The translations under genes and the position numbers were made by a program. Below are positions 55,918 through 64,000 of a DNA stretch of 64,000 nt, in pieces (the first letter of the stretch is position 1; the number at the start of each line of letters is the position of its first letter). Under the pieces are notes generated by a model. It saw only the letters and a program-made list of their open reading frames with translations, had not been told where the DNA came from and made no database searches. Source of the DNA: Dehalococcoidia bacterium (GTDB taxonomy: Bacteria > Chloroflexota > Dehalococcoidia > Lucifugimonadales > Lucifugimonadaceae); assembly GCA_009693115.1 (NCBI GenBank), contig SHXW01000013.1, positions 1 through 64,000 on the forward strand, given 5' to 3'.

Positions 55918-56904
55918 CTACCGTTCCATGGGTACAGGGGTGGCGGCGACCACTTCGGCCACGACGCTGTCACGGCTCTTTCCCCGCAGTCGCGCCGACG
56001 AGTCTATGACTATCCGATGGGCGAGCACAGGAGCGGCAAGGGCCTTCACATCGTCCGGGAGGACGTAAGTCCTGCCCTGCATGGCGGCACGCGCCTGCGC
56101 GGCGTGCTGAAGGGCGAGCGATGCACGCGGGCTCGCGCCAAGGCGCAAGCCCGCATGCTGCCGTGTGGCCGAGATGATGCCAAGGATGTAGTCGCGCACC
56201 GTGCCGTCAACACGGACTGCTCTCACTGCTGCCTGGGCGGCTGATATATCTTCCGGCCCGGCGACTGGCGAGAGAGCGGCCAGATCCGCTATTCCGTGGA
56301 AACGCATGAGCATGGCAGCCTCTTCGTCCTTTGCCGGGTAACCGAGGGAAACGCGGACGAGGAAGCGGTCAAGCTGAGCTTCAGGCAGCGGGAAGGTGCC
56401 CTCCATTTCAATGGGGTTCAGCGTGGCGATGACGATAAACGGTTCTGGCAGGGGCATTGTCACGCCGTCTATCGACGCCTGGCGCTCCTGCATGGCTTCG
56501 AGGAGAGCGGACTGCGTGCGCGGCGTGGCGCGGTTGATTTCGTCGGCGAGGACGACCTGGGAAAAGATGGGGCCGGGCCGGAACTCGAACTGGCCGGACT
56601 TCATGTTGTAGTAGTTCACCCCCAGCACATCGGCGGGGACCATGTCGGGCGTGAACTGGAGGCGACGGAACTGGCAGCGGAGCGAAGCCGCCAGGGCTTT
56701 CGAGAGTGTCGTTTTACCCGTGCCTGGGACGTCTTCGATTAGCACGTGGCCGCGGCAGAGGATGGCAATCAGCGCGAGATCTATGGGGTCGCTCTTGCCG
56801 ACGATGATCCGTTGGACGTTTTCCCGCACGGACTGCGCCAGACGCTGCGCCGGGTTGGGCCCGCCGGGCGGTGGTTGATGCTGAGGGAAGGTAGTGACTG
56901 CCAA
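55918..56904 (-). CDS. MoxR-family AAA+ ATPase
   Basis: A 328-residue AAA+ chaperone-like ATPase. Walker A is in VPGTGKTTLSKALA and Walker B in VVLADEINRATPRTQSALLEAM, with sensor 1 in IATLNPIEMEGTFPLPEAQLDRF. The C-terminal lid is typical. The start is TTG, with AGAGG four bases upstream. MoxR ATPases assist maturation of VWA-domain partners; here the DUF58 and membrane genes follow, about 285 bases after this gene's stop. Confidence 0.93.
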   Translation of the reverse strand: MAVTTFPQHQPPPGGPNPAQRLAQSVRENVQRIIVGKSDPIDLALIAILCRGHVLIEDVPGTGKTTLSKALAASLRCQFRRLQFTPDMVPADVLGVNYYNMKSGQFEFRPGPIFSQVVLADEINRATPRTQSALLEAMQERQASIDGVTMPLPEPFIVIATLNPIEMEGTFPLPEAQLDRFLVRVSLGYPAKDEEAAMLMRFHGIADLAALSPVAGPEDISAAQAAVRAVRVDGTVRDYILGIISATRQHAGLRLGASPRASLALQHAAQARAAMQGRTYVLPDDVKALAAPVLAHRIVIDSSARLRGKSRDSVVAEVVAATPVPMER

Positions 56905-57168
56905 GAAACCTCTGTCTTTCCCCTTCCTCCCGTCCCGGCTTGCTGGGACGGGAGGAAGGGAATTGATCGCTGAAGGTGTAGAGAAACGAAGAACTCATGC
57001 TGATTGTGATTCAGCACCTTTGGGTCAATTTTCAGGAGTGATTCCTGATTGTCACCCACGAACTGAGAGTACAGAGCCCTTCGGCAATTCAGGGCGAGAG
57101 CCTGACCCCTGGTACTGGCCCTTTTCTACCAAGAGGTGTTTTGTTGTCACACCCAATCCGAAGAGGGA

Positions 57169-58071
57169 TCAGACGACTGTGACCGTGTTTACGAGTGTGC
57201 CGATGTTTTCAATCTCGACGCTGACCCTGTCGCCTGCCTTCAGCGTGAAGGTGGGGGGCGGGATGGTGCCTGTACCGGTTAGGACTGTCGTACCGTCCGG
57301 GACGGGGTTGTGGCGCTGAAGCCAGTCGGCTATTTCAACACATGTGCGCTTCATCTTTGCCGTGTTGCTTTCGCCTGAGAAGACCTCTTTGCCGCGTCGT
57401 TCAATCCTGAGCACCACGCGCAACTTCTGGGGGTTGCCGGCGGTCTCAGGAGTTACGAAGCACGGACCGATCGAGCACGATCTGTCGTACATCTTGGCCT
57501 GGGGCAGGTAGAGCGGGTTTGCTCCCTCGATGGACCGGCTAGACATGTCATTGCCAGAGGTATAGCCGACGATCTTGCCGCCGAAGATGACGAAGGCAAG
57601 TTCCGGCTCCGGCACGTCCCAGGTCGAGTCCTTCCGGATGCCGACCTTGCCGAACGGCGGCACGATGCGCTCTGCTGTCGCCTTGAAGAAGACCTCGGGA
57701 CGGTCTGCGACATAAATCTTCGCGTAGATGTCCGGCGTGCCGCTCTCGGCCTGGCGCTCTCGCATCGAGTCCTGATAGGTAACGCCCGCCGCCCATACCT
57801 CGGGCGCGTAGATCGGGAGCGCGAGCCGGGGGTCGCGGCCCTTCTCAGAGCTCACGAGAAGATCTGCCAACATGAATGCAGCACCCTTCGCCCTTTTCAC
57901 CAGACCGCCCGCGATTTCGTCCATGCCTTTACCCGAAATTTCGGCTGCTCTAAGCAGAGCGAGTACCGAATTGGCGTGAGGCGACACTGCCGTGAGGTCT
58001 GCAATGCGGCCGGGTGCCGCTTCGACGCCCAAATGGAGATGTCCGTCGATCGTGAACTGGTAGTAACGCAT
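57169..58071 (-). CDS. Fumarylacetoacetate hydrolase family protein
   Basis: A 300-residue enzyme of the FAH fold that cleaves or dehydrates 2-oxo acids with a divalent metal. Motifs are AAGVTYQDSMRERQ, PEVFFKAT, and WDVPEPELAFVI (metal-binding Glu residues), followed by GYTSGNDMSSRSIEG and LTGTGTIPPP. This resembles 2-keto-3-deoxy-arabinonate dehydratase-type members, which fits the sugar-acid enzymes in the window, but specificity is inferred. Confidence 0.88.
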   Translation of the reverse strand: MRYYQFTIDGHLHLGVEAAPGRIADLTAVSPHANSVLALLRAAEISGKGMDEIAGGLVKRAKGAAFMLADLLVSSEKGRDPRLALPIYAPEVWAAGVTYQDSMRERQAESGTPDIYAKIYVADRPEVFFKATAERIVPPFGKVGIRKDSTWDVPEPELAFVIFGGKIVGYTSGNDMSSRSIEGANPLYLPQAKMYDRSCSIGPCFVTPETAGNPQKLRVVLRIERRGKEVFSGESNTAKMKRTCVEIADWLQRHNPVPDGTTVLTGTGTIPPPTFTLKAGDRVSVEIENIGTLVNTVTVV

Positions 58072-58172
58072 ATGCTCTTTCTCAACTATGGGAACCAGCG
58101 GCCCGGTGTAGGGCCGAAATGTTTCGCCGTGATACTGTCCCGGCCAGAGTCTAAAACTCGCCGGATATTAGG

Positions 58173-59765
58173 GTGATGAGGGGTGGAAGTCAAAGACCCG
58201 CAAGCATGAGAGTTCTACCGCAATGGTTTCCGCGCCATGGCCCCGCCGATCCACGTATTACCCTTGCAGAAATCATCCTCTGGCCCAGCGGCGGCCATCT
58301 CTCCAAGACAGAGTCCCGTTGCGAATTGCTTAAACGTCTCCTGATCTCAATTTTACCGGTGCTCGCGCTATTCGCGGCTGTCGTAGGGCACTGGCCCTCG
58401 CGGTCTGCCAGTGCGCATTACGACGCGTCGCCTGCGCCAGATATCCGCGTCTTGCAACAGTCACACCGCATCTTCTTTGGCAAGGAAATCTTGGTAACAG
58501 TGAAAGCACAGAGTGACGCCGGGGAGATCGTCGGGGTGACTGCCCGTTACCGACCGCGGGGGCCTGACCGCATCTCCGTTTATGGCTACCCGTCGTTTAC
58601 TCCGGGACCGGCCATTACAGCCACTTTCAATATCAAGACGGGCGAGGGCGCGTACTTCCCGCCCGGGACGGATTTTGACATCTACTTTGAACTGTCCGAC
58701 TCCTCCGGTAACGTGACACAGACCGATACGCAGACAATCGAATACCTCGACCCGGCCTACAAGTGGAAACGGATGTCGCGCCGGACTCTCACTGCCGTCT
58801 ACCACAACATGCCGGATGACCGGGTGGCGCGCCTGCTGGATGACGCTTCGGAAGAATTGCCCCACCTGGCGCGTTTCACGGGCGCTCCGGCGGACCAGCC
58901 GTATAAAGCGGTGCTGTTCAAGACGGTGTCCGATGCGTCCTCATCCTTCCCACGTGTGAGCGAGGCGGCGACAGACCGGCAGTTCTTTGCAGGGTTCGCC
59001 CAGCCCGAGTACGGGCTGTTCGTGCTTGGTGCCCCGGAAGAAGGGTCTTTCAAGCACGAGCTGACACACATGCTTGTGGAAGCGGCCGTTACATCGCCAT
59101 TGGCGGCACAAATGCCCGCGTGGTTGAACGAGGGCATGGCCGTGTGGTCGGAGGGCGACGGGCTGGCCTCCCTGAACTCGAGGATTGGTCAGGCGGCAAG
59201 GGACGGTCGGCTGCTCCGCATCCGGTCCATGGGCACGGTCCCCGCCACAGGCCCTGAGATAGCGCTGTTTTACCCTGAGTCCGGAGCCTTCGTTGGTTAT
59301 CTCTACGCGCGTTTCGGCCCTGACGGGCTGGCTGCGCTCCTACGCGCAATGAACGAAGGACGTAGGGTGCACGATGCCACGCGACAGGCGTGGGATGTAT
59401 CGCTAGACGATGTCGAAAACGACTGGAGGCTGTCTCTGGGCGCCGCGCCGCTACCGACGCCGAGACTCACGCGTGTGCATGCGTCTCCCTTCGCTCAGGG
59501 TGCCACAGGCACTACCCCACCCGCTATTCTGCCTTCACCAACTGCCGGGCCTGCATCTGCCCCCGTGTCAACGGATCTGCCTATCGGAACTCCGCGATCT
59601 GCCCCTATGGGTACGTCCATCGTCTCTTCTCCGGCGTCTTCTGCTCCACCTGTGGATTCATCAGGGTTCCCGGCATGGGCGTTGGTCCTGGCCGTGGTCA
59701 CAACATTCGCCGCCGCCCTTACAGGCCGCTGGGCCATCCTCTCCCGCAGGGGGCGCGGGAACTAA
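58173..59765 (+). CDS. Secreted or membrane-anchored gluzincin-type metallopeptidase (peptidase MA-like)
   Basis: A protein of up to 530 residues. A hydrophobic segment (LLISILPVLALFAAVVGHW, about 54-72) is a probable signal anchor; the true start may lie later than the GTG at 58173. A beta-rich region follows, then a peptidase MA-like domain with HELTH (HExxH) and WLNEGMAVW, supplying the third zinc ligand. A Pro/Thr/Ser-rich stretch precedes a C-terminal membrane helix (WALVLAVVTTFAAAL). The protease substrate is unknown. Confidence 0.85.
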   Translation: MMRGGSQRPASMRVLPQWFPRHGPADPRITLAEIILWPSGGHLSKTESRCELLKRLLISILPVLALFAAVVGHWPSRSASAHYDASPAPDIRVLQQSHRIFFGKEILVTVKAQSDAGEIVGVTARYRPRGPDRISVYGYPSFTPGPAITATFNIKTGEGAYFPPGTDFDIYFELSDSSGNVTQTDTQTIEYLDPAYKWKRMSRRTLTAVYHNMPDDRVARLLDDASEELPHLARFTGAPADQPYKAVLFKTVSDASSSFPRVSEAATDRQFFAGFAQPEYGLFVLGAPEEGSFKHELTHMLVEAAVTSPLAAQMPAWLNEGMAVWSEGDGLASLNSRIGQAARDGRLLRIRSMGTVPATGPEIALFYPESGAFVGYLYARFGPDGLAALLRAMNEGRRVHDATRQAWDVSLDDVENDWRLSLGAAPLPTPRLTRVHASPFAQGATGTTPPAILPSPTAGPASAPVSTDLPIGTPRSAPMGTSIVSSPASSAPPVDSSGFPAWALVLAVVTTFAAALTGRWAILSRRGRGN

Positions 59766-59796
59766 CATTGCAGCCCGTGCCTGTCAGGAGCCAGAA

Positions 59797-60951
59797 ATGC
59801 CGGCCAGCCTCAAAAAGCCCCGCGCCGTCCTTGTCTATTCAGACGAGCAGTCCCGGCTGGACATGGGGCCATCGCACCCACTCAAACCAATCCGCCTGCG
59901 CCACGCGCACGATCTGATGAGGGCGAGCGGCCTGCTCTCTGCTTCGAACGTTCGAGAAGTGCCGCCGCAGCCCGCCTCACAGCAGGAAATCGAGAGGTAT
60001 CACACCCGCGGGTACGTCGAGGCCGTGAAGGCGGTGAGCCGCGGCGAGTGGTCAATGGAGATGGGCCGCTACGGCTTCGGCATGGCGGACAATCCTCCCG
60101 TGCCGGGCATCTACGAGGCCGCAGCGTTGGCCGCAGGAGGGTGCATTCTCGCGTGCGAGATGGTGACATCGGGGCAGGCTGACGCGGCCTTTGCAATGGC
60201 GGGCGGCGTACATCACCACGCCATGGCGTCGCGCGCCGCTGGCTTCGGGGTGTTCAACGACGCAGTGATCGCAATCAAAGGGATTGCCGACAGGGGACTG
60301 CGCGTGGCATATGTGGACATTGACTGCCACCACGGTGACGGAGTGCAGGCCGGGTTTTACGATGACCCTCGGGTGCTGACGGTTTCAGTCCACGAGTCGG
60401 GGCAGTACCTGTTCCCAGGGACGGGGTTCGTAAACGAGACCGGGCACGGCTCAGGCGAGGGGTACTCGGTAAACGTCCCGCTCGCGCCGTACACGACGGA
60501 CGAACTGTGGCTCCGAGCCTTCGACGCCATCATCCCGCCACTAGTGCGCGCTTTCAAACCCGATCTGCTGTTCTGCCAGCTGGGCATCGACACGCACTAC
60601 AAGGACCCGATCACGCACATGCGCCTGACGACTCAGGGGTTCGCCGACGCCGTGCGGCGGCTGAAGCTGCTCGGCGATAAGTGTCCGAAGGGGTGGGTCG
60701 CGGTCGGCGGCGGCGGGTACGACATGGGCGCAGTGGCCCGCGCCTGGACAATGGCTTTCGCTGTTATGGCCGGGTTCGACCTGCCAGAGCGCGTCCCACC
60801 GGGGTTCAAGGCCCTGAACGGGCTGACGACGTTCGCTGATGAGCCTCCGCCCGCGCTGGACGCGGACACAGAGTCGCAAATCAACGCCCACACGGACCGG
60901 GTGATCGCTGCGGTCAAGGAGACCGTATTCCCGCTCTTCGGGCTGGCCTAA
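59797..60951 (+). CDS. AcuC-type histone deacetylase superfamily protein
   Basis: A zinc-dependent deacetylase of 384 residues. ATG 59797 has AGGAG six bases upstream; longer in-frame extension overlaps the preceding peptidase gene and is spurious. Zinc ligands D176, H178 and D265 are in DIDCHHGDG and LGIDTHYKDP. Tandem His residues lie in GGVHHHA. The catalytic Tyr is in GGGGYDMG. Bacterial AcuC deacetylates acetyl-CoA synthetase; other members act on polyamines, so the target is unknown. Confidence 0.93.
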   Translation: MPASLKKPRAVLVYSDEQSRLDMGPSHPLKPIRLRHAHDLMRASGLLSASNVREVPPQPASQQEIERYHTRGYVEAVKAVSRGEWSMEMGRYGFGMADNPPVPGIYEAAALAAGGCILACEMVTSGQADAAFAMAGGVHHHAMASRAAGFGVFNDAVIAIKGIADRGLRVAYVDIDCHHGDGVQAGFYDDPRVLTVSVHESGQYLFPGTGFVNETGHGSGEGYSVNVPLAPYTTDELWLRAFDAIIPPLVRAFKPDLLFCQLGIDTHYKDPITHMRLTTQGFADAVRRLKLLGDKCPKGWVAVGGGGYDMGAVARAWTMAFAVMAGFDLPERVPPGFKALNGLTTFADEPPPALDADTESQINAHTDRVIAAVKETVFPLFGLA

Positions 60952-60997
60952 AAGGGCTACGAGCAATCCCCCCTCCTATGGGGAGAGGGTGTCTCGG

Positions 60998-62935
60998 CTA
61001 CACCTCTCTGAACTCGCCTTCGACCGTGCCGTCTGGCTTCTTGCCGGACTGACCGTCTGAGCCACCAGCCGCGTCAGGGCCGGCCGGTCCAGAAGCATCG
61101 CCGGGACCTGCAGCGCTCCGGGCGGCGGCGTAGACAGCCTCGCCGACCTTCTGCAACGAAGTCTGGAGCATGCTGACCGCTGCGGCTAGCGTGCCGGTTT
61201 CGGCCTTCTGATCAGAGAGTAGTTCCCGCACGCGTTTGATATTCGCCTCGATATCCGTCTTTAGCGCGGCCGGGACCTTATCGGCGTTGTCCTTGAGGAG
61301 TTTTTCCGCTTGATGGGCAGCCGATTCAGCCTGGTTGCGTGTCTCAACAGCATCGCGCTTCGCCTTGTCCTCCTCGGCGTGCGCCTCGGCTTCGCGCAGC
61401 AGGCGGTCCACCTCGCTCTTGTTCATTCCGGAACGGCCCGTGATCGTGATGTGCTGTTCCTTGTTCGTGGCGCGGTCGCGTGCCGACACTGTGAGTATGC
61501 CATCTACATCTATGGCGAACTTCACCTCCACCTGCGGCACTCCACGGGGAGCGGGCATGATGCCGTCAAGGGTAAAGCGACCTATGGAGACGCTGTCCGC
61601 GGCCATCTGGCGTTCGCCCTGCAGGACATGGATCTCGACTGTGGTCTGACCGTCTGCGGCTGTTGTAAAGACCTCGGTCTTTTCTGTCGGGATCGTCGTA
61701 TTGCGCTTGATGAGGGGCGTGAGGATGCTCCCCAGCGTCTCCACGCCGAGTGTCAGGGGCGTCACATCCAGGAGGAGGATGTCCTTGACCTCTCCCTGAA
61801 GCACGCCACCCTGAATGGCCGCACCGATGGCGACGACCTCGTCCGGGTTTATGGACTGGTTGGGCTCTCTGGCAAAGATCTGCTTCGCCTTCGCTATCAC
61901 CGCTGGCATGCGCGTCATGCCGCCGACCAGCACAATTTCGTCGATCTTGTCTGCTGTCAGACCGGCGTCCTTCAGGGCCTGCCGTGTGGGGCCCGCTGTG
62001 CGCTCGATAAGGTCTTCAGTAAGTTGCTCCAGCTTGGTCCTGGTCAGTGTCCTCTGGAGGTGTTTGGGGCCGGAAGCGTCGGCCGAGATGAAGGGCAGGT
62101 TGATGTCGGTCTGGGTGACCGTGGAGAGTTCTATCTTGGCGCGCTCGGACTCAACCCGCAGCCGCTGGTGCGCGGATGGATCCTTGCGAAGGTCTATGCC
62201 CGTCTCGTTCTTGAATTCATCAGCGATCCACGTCACTACCCGGGCGTCGAAGTCGTCTCCGCCCAGGTGGGTGTCACCGTTGGTGGATTTGACCTCAAAG
62301 ACGCCTTCGCCGAGCTGGAGGACGGTGACGTCGAATGTGCCGCCGCCGAGGTCGTAGACGACGATGGTCTCGTCGGCCTTTTTCTTGTCCAGGCCGTATG
62401 CGAGCGCGGCCGCGGTGGGCTCATTGATGATGCGAAGGACTTCAAGTCCGGCGATCTTGCCCGCGACCTTTGTGGCCTCGCGCTGGGAGTCGTTGAAATA
62501 AGCGGGAACGGTGATCACGGCCTGCGTGACAGGCTCGCCGAGCTTGGTCTCAGCATCCTCTTTCATCTTGCGCAGGATCATCGCCGAGATTTCTGCCGGA
62601 GCGACGGTCTTGCCGCCAAAGACGATCCCGGCGTCGCTATTGTCCCGTCGTGCGACCTTGAACGAGACGCGCTTGATGTCCTCCTGCACGGAAGGGTCGT
62701 CCAGGCGGCGGCCCATGAACCGCTTGGCGGAGTAAACGGTGTTCTCTGGGTTGGTGATGGACTGACGGCGCGCCAGTTCGCCGACGAAGCGCTCGCTCGT
62801 CTTAGTGTTGATGGCGACTACGGACGGCGTGGTACGCCGGCCTTCCTTGTTCTCGATGACCTTCGGCTGGCCCGCTTCCATCACGGCCATGCAGGAGTTC
62901 GTCGTGCCGAGGTCTATCCCGATGATCTTTGCCAT
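60998..62935 (-). CDS. dnaK: Chaperone protein DnaK (Hsp70)
   Basis: An ATP-dependent Hsp70 of 645 residues. Signature motifs are [11 protein letters not shown] at the N-terminus, [14 protein letters not shown], and [10 protein letters not shown]. The interdomain linker is [13 protein letters not shown], followed by the peptide-binding domain and a Gly/Asp-rich tail. The ATG has a good AGGAGA-containing leader. grpE lies 132 bases upstream. A long antisense frame across this gene is a known artefact of dnaK. Confidence 0.97.
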   Translation of the reverse strand: MAKIIGIDLGTTNSCMAVMEAGQPKVIENKEGRRTTPSVVAINTKTSERFVGELARRQSITNPENTVYSAKRFMGRRLDDPSVQEDIKRVSFKVARRDNSDAGIVFGGKTVAPAEISAMILRKMKEDAETKLGEPVTQAVITVPAYFNDSQREATKVAGKIAGLEVLRIINEPTAAALAYGLDKKKADETIVVYDLGGGTFDVTVLQLGEGVFEVKSTNGDTHLGGDDFDARVVTWIADEFKNETGIDLRKDPSAHQRLRVESERAKIELSTVTQTDINLPFISADASGPKHLQRTLTRTKLEQLTEDLIERTAGPTRQALKDAGLTADKIDEIVLVGGMTRMPAVIAKAKQIFAREPNQSINPDEVVAIGAAIQGGVLQGEVKDILLLDVTPLTLGVETLGSILTPLIKRNTTIPTEKTEVFTTAADGQTTVEIHVLQGERQMAADSVSIGRFTLDGIMPAPRGVPQVEVKFAIDVDGILTVSARDRATNKEQHITITGRSGMNKSEVDRLLREAEAHAEEDKAKRDAVETRNQAESAAHQAEKLLKDNADKVPAALKTDIEANIKRVRELLSDQKAETGTLAAAVSMLQTSLQKVGEAVYAAARSAAGPGDASGPAGPDAAGGSDGQSGKKPDGTVEGEFREV

Positions 62936-63067
62936 TTAATTCCTATCTCCTATGACCCGTTCGCCTGTGCCTTTTCGTTTGGCTCAGGAAGCTGTGGTCA
63001 GGTTCTGCGCCTCCCAAACCAGGGAAGTACGAAATCTAGCGTTACGTGGTGTTCTGTCTTTGTTTCC

Positions 63068-63688
63068 CTATGTCGATGCTGACTGTGGGCCATCCTCGTC
63101 GCCCGGCGGAGCGACGGCCACCGACACCTGCGCCGGCCTGATGACTTCGTTTCCCTTCACATATCCGCTCCGCAGTTCGTGTACGACGGCCCCTGCCTCA
63201 TACTCGACCGTGGGCGTACTCAGGAGCGCCTCGTGCCGCCTCGGGTCGAACGCGTCGCCGGCGGCAACTTTCATGCGCTCGATGCCCTCTGAGGCGAGTG
63301 ATGCGGCCAGACTGCGCTGAATGGCGATAACTCCGTTGACCCAGTTGGCCTCTACCCCTGCCGACGCCTTCTGAGTTAAGGCGGCATCGAACAGATCCAT
63401 GACTTCTAGGACACGGGTGGCAAAGCGGCGTACCGCGCCCCGGCGGGCGTCATCAACCTCTTCTTGGGTGCGGTTGCGGTAGTTGATGAAATCTGCCTGG
63501 ACGCGCTGCGCCAGCTTGCGGAACTGCTCTTTTTCGCGAAGGGCCTCGGCAAGTTCAGGAAGCTGCGTCGGCGCACCGGGCATGTCCGGTTCCGTGGGCC
63601 GCTCGCCGGAAGGGCCCTGAGACGCTCCACTGGCCGGCGGTGTACCGCCACTGGTCACGTTTTCCTGTCTGTCGTCACCTATTGCCAC
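63068..63688 (-). CDS. grpE: Nucleotide exchange factor GrpE
   Basis: The ADP-release factor for DnaK. GTG 63688 is chosen because GGAG lies eight bases upstream; the frame is open to 63799. The 206-residue protein has a disordered N-terminus, a coiled coil (LREKEQFRKLAQRVQADFINYRNRTQEE, shown in part), and the C-terminal beta-domain with GDAFDPRRHEALL. It lies between the HspR-like gene and dnaK on the same strand. Confidence 0.93.
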   Translation of the reverse strand: MAIGDDRQENVTSGGTPPASGASQGPSGERPTEPDMPGAPTQLPELAEALREKEQFRKLAQRVQADFINYRNRTQEEVDDARRGAVRRFATRVLEVMDLFDAALTQKASAGVEANWVNGVIAIQRSLAASLASEGIERMKVAAGDAFDPRRHEALLSTPTVEYEAGAVVHELRSGYVKGNEVIRPAQVSVAVAPPGDEDGPQSAST

Positions 63689-63805
63689 TGATATTGCTCC
63701 AGCTTGTCTGTAATCGTCCTGGTGTCTGGGAATGATGCCATCGCCCCCAACCATCTCCAGAGGTGAGATGGAGGCTGGCCCATTGCCATCGAGTTGCAAC
63801 CAGTC

Positions 63806-64000
63806 TCACTGGGTGCCAGGGTCGTTATGAGAAGACGGCTCACCCTGACCTATGTGATCAATGAGGCGACTGAGTTCTTGTGATGCGAGGCGGGCCGTGC
63901 GGGTGCCGGCCACCTCGCTGCTTCGCTCCAAAACTTCGATGACTTCCTGCATGACGCCAACCATGCTGAGCACGAGGCGCACGCCTTCGACATTCAAGCC
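63806..64000 (-). CDS. MerR/HspR-family regulator, C-terminal part (cut by window end)
   Basis: Sixty-four residues are visible, starting GLNVEGVRLVLSM, which matches the end of a MerR-family DNA-binding domain of the HspR type, followed by a helical segment. The start lies beyond 64000. The position just upstream of grpE-dnaK suggests a heat-shock repressor controlling this operon. No CIRCE-type inverted repeat was seen between it and grpE. Confidence 0.65.
   Translation of the reverse strand, partial: GLNVEGVRLVLSMVGVMQEVIEVLERSSEVAGTRTARLASQELSRLIDHIGQGEPSSHNDPGTQ

Noticed and set aside
59410-59796. N-terminal extension of the deacetylase into the peptidase gene
   Set aside because: It overlaps conserved coding sequence of another gene in a different frame, and a strong AGGAG precedes ATG 59797.
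61310-63082. A 590-codon open frame on the plus strand
   Set aside because: It lies antisense to dnaK, whose codon use is known to produce long antisense frames. dnaK itself is unmistakable.

Overview
The window is a GC-rich, gene-dense bacterial chromosome segment, most likely from the Chloroflexota and probably a Dehalococcoidia/SAR202-type organism. This is inferred from content, not from a marker search. The clues are lipoprotein solute-binding proteins with an Ala-Cys-Gly-Gly lipobox and Pro/Thr-rich linkers, several enolase-superfamily paralogues mixed with thiamine-diphosphate enzymes and sugar-type epimerases, repeated dipeptide-type ABC importers, and frequent GTG/TTG starts.

Layout. 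1-559 is the 3' end of a dppC-type permease. 970-5861 holds a glycolate oxidase pair (glcE, glcF) translationally coupled to alanine dehydrogenase, then an unusual SDR. 5981-11572 holds single metabolic genes: M20 amidohydrolase, an SQR/FCSD-like flavoprotein, a secernin-like peptidase, DinB and a degenerate inositol-monophosphatase homologue. 11876-19975 holds two tandem oligopeptide ABC import operons (SBP-permease-permease). Each has a hairpin between the SBP and the first permease, and neither has ATPase genes. 20091-33480 and 35896-41166 are catabolic accessory regions with three enolase-superfamily enzymes, an aldehyde dehydrogenase, an HpcH aldolase, a nitroreductase, three NAD-dependent epimerases, a TPP enzyme, a DUF1800/NHL pair and an Eis-like acetyltransferase. 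rlmB and ftsZ are housekeeping genes within this stretch.

41461-50450 is more housekeeping in character: a DEAD-box helicase with no canonical start codon, the RNase P RNA gene on the minus strand, a serine-recombinase homologue with an eroded catalytic motif, a coiled-coil zinc-ribbon protein, pyruvate kinase, an ABC-F ATPase and a histidine phosphatase. A frameshifted dapA-family pseudogene (50558-51061) precedes a second TPP enzyme. 52855-56904 is a MoxR-DUF58-membrane protein operon. 57169-60951 has an FAH-family enzyme, a secreted HExxH metallopeptidase and an AcuC-type deacetylase. 60998-64000 is a heat-shock cluster read leftward: HspR-like regulator (cut by the window end), grpE, dnaK.

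Together the genes suggest a heterotroph that imports peptides or other small organics and oxidises glycolate, hydroxy acids and sugar acids. Gene decay (a clear dapA-type pseudogene, a second suspected one at 35166-35812) and small interspersed palindromes or mini-repeats sit in the intergenic regions. No CRISPR array, intact tRNA, rRNA, prophage or clear defence system was seen.
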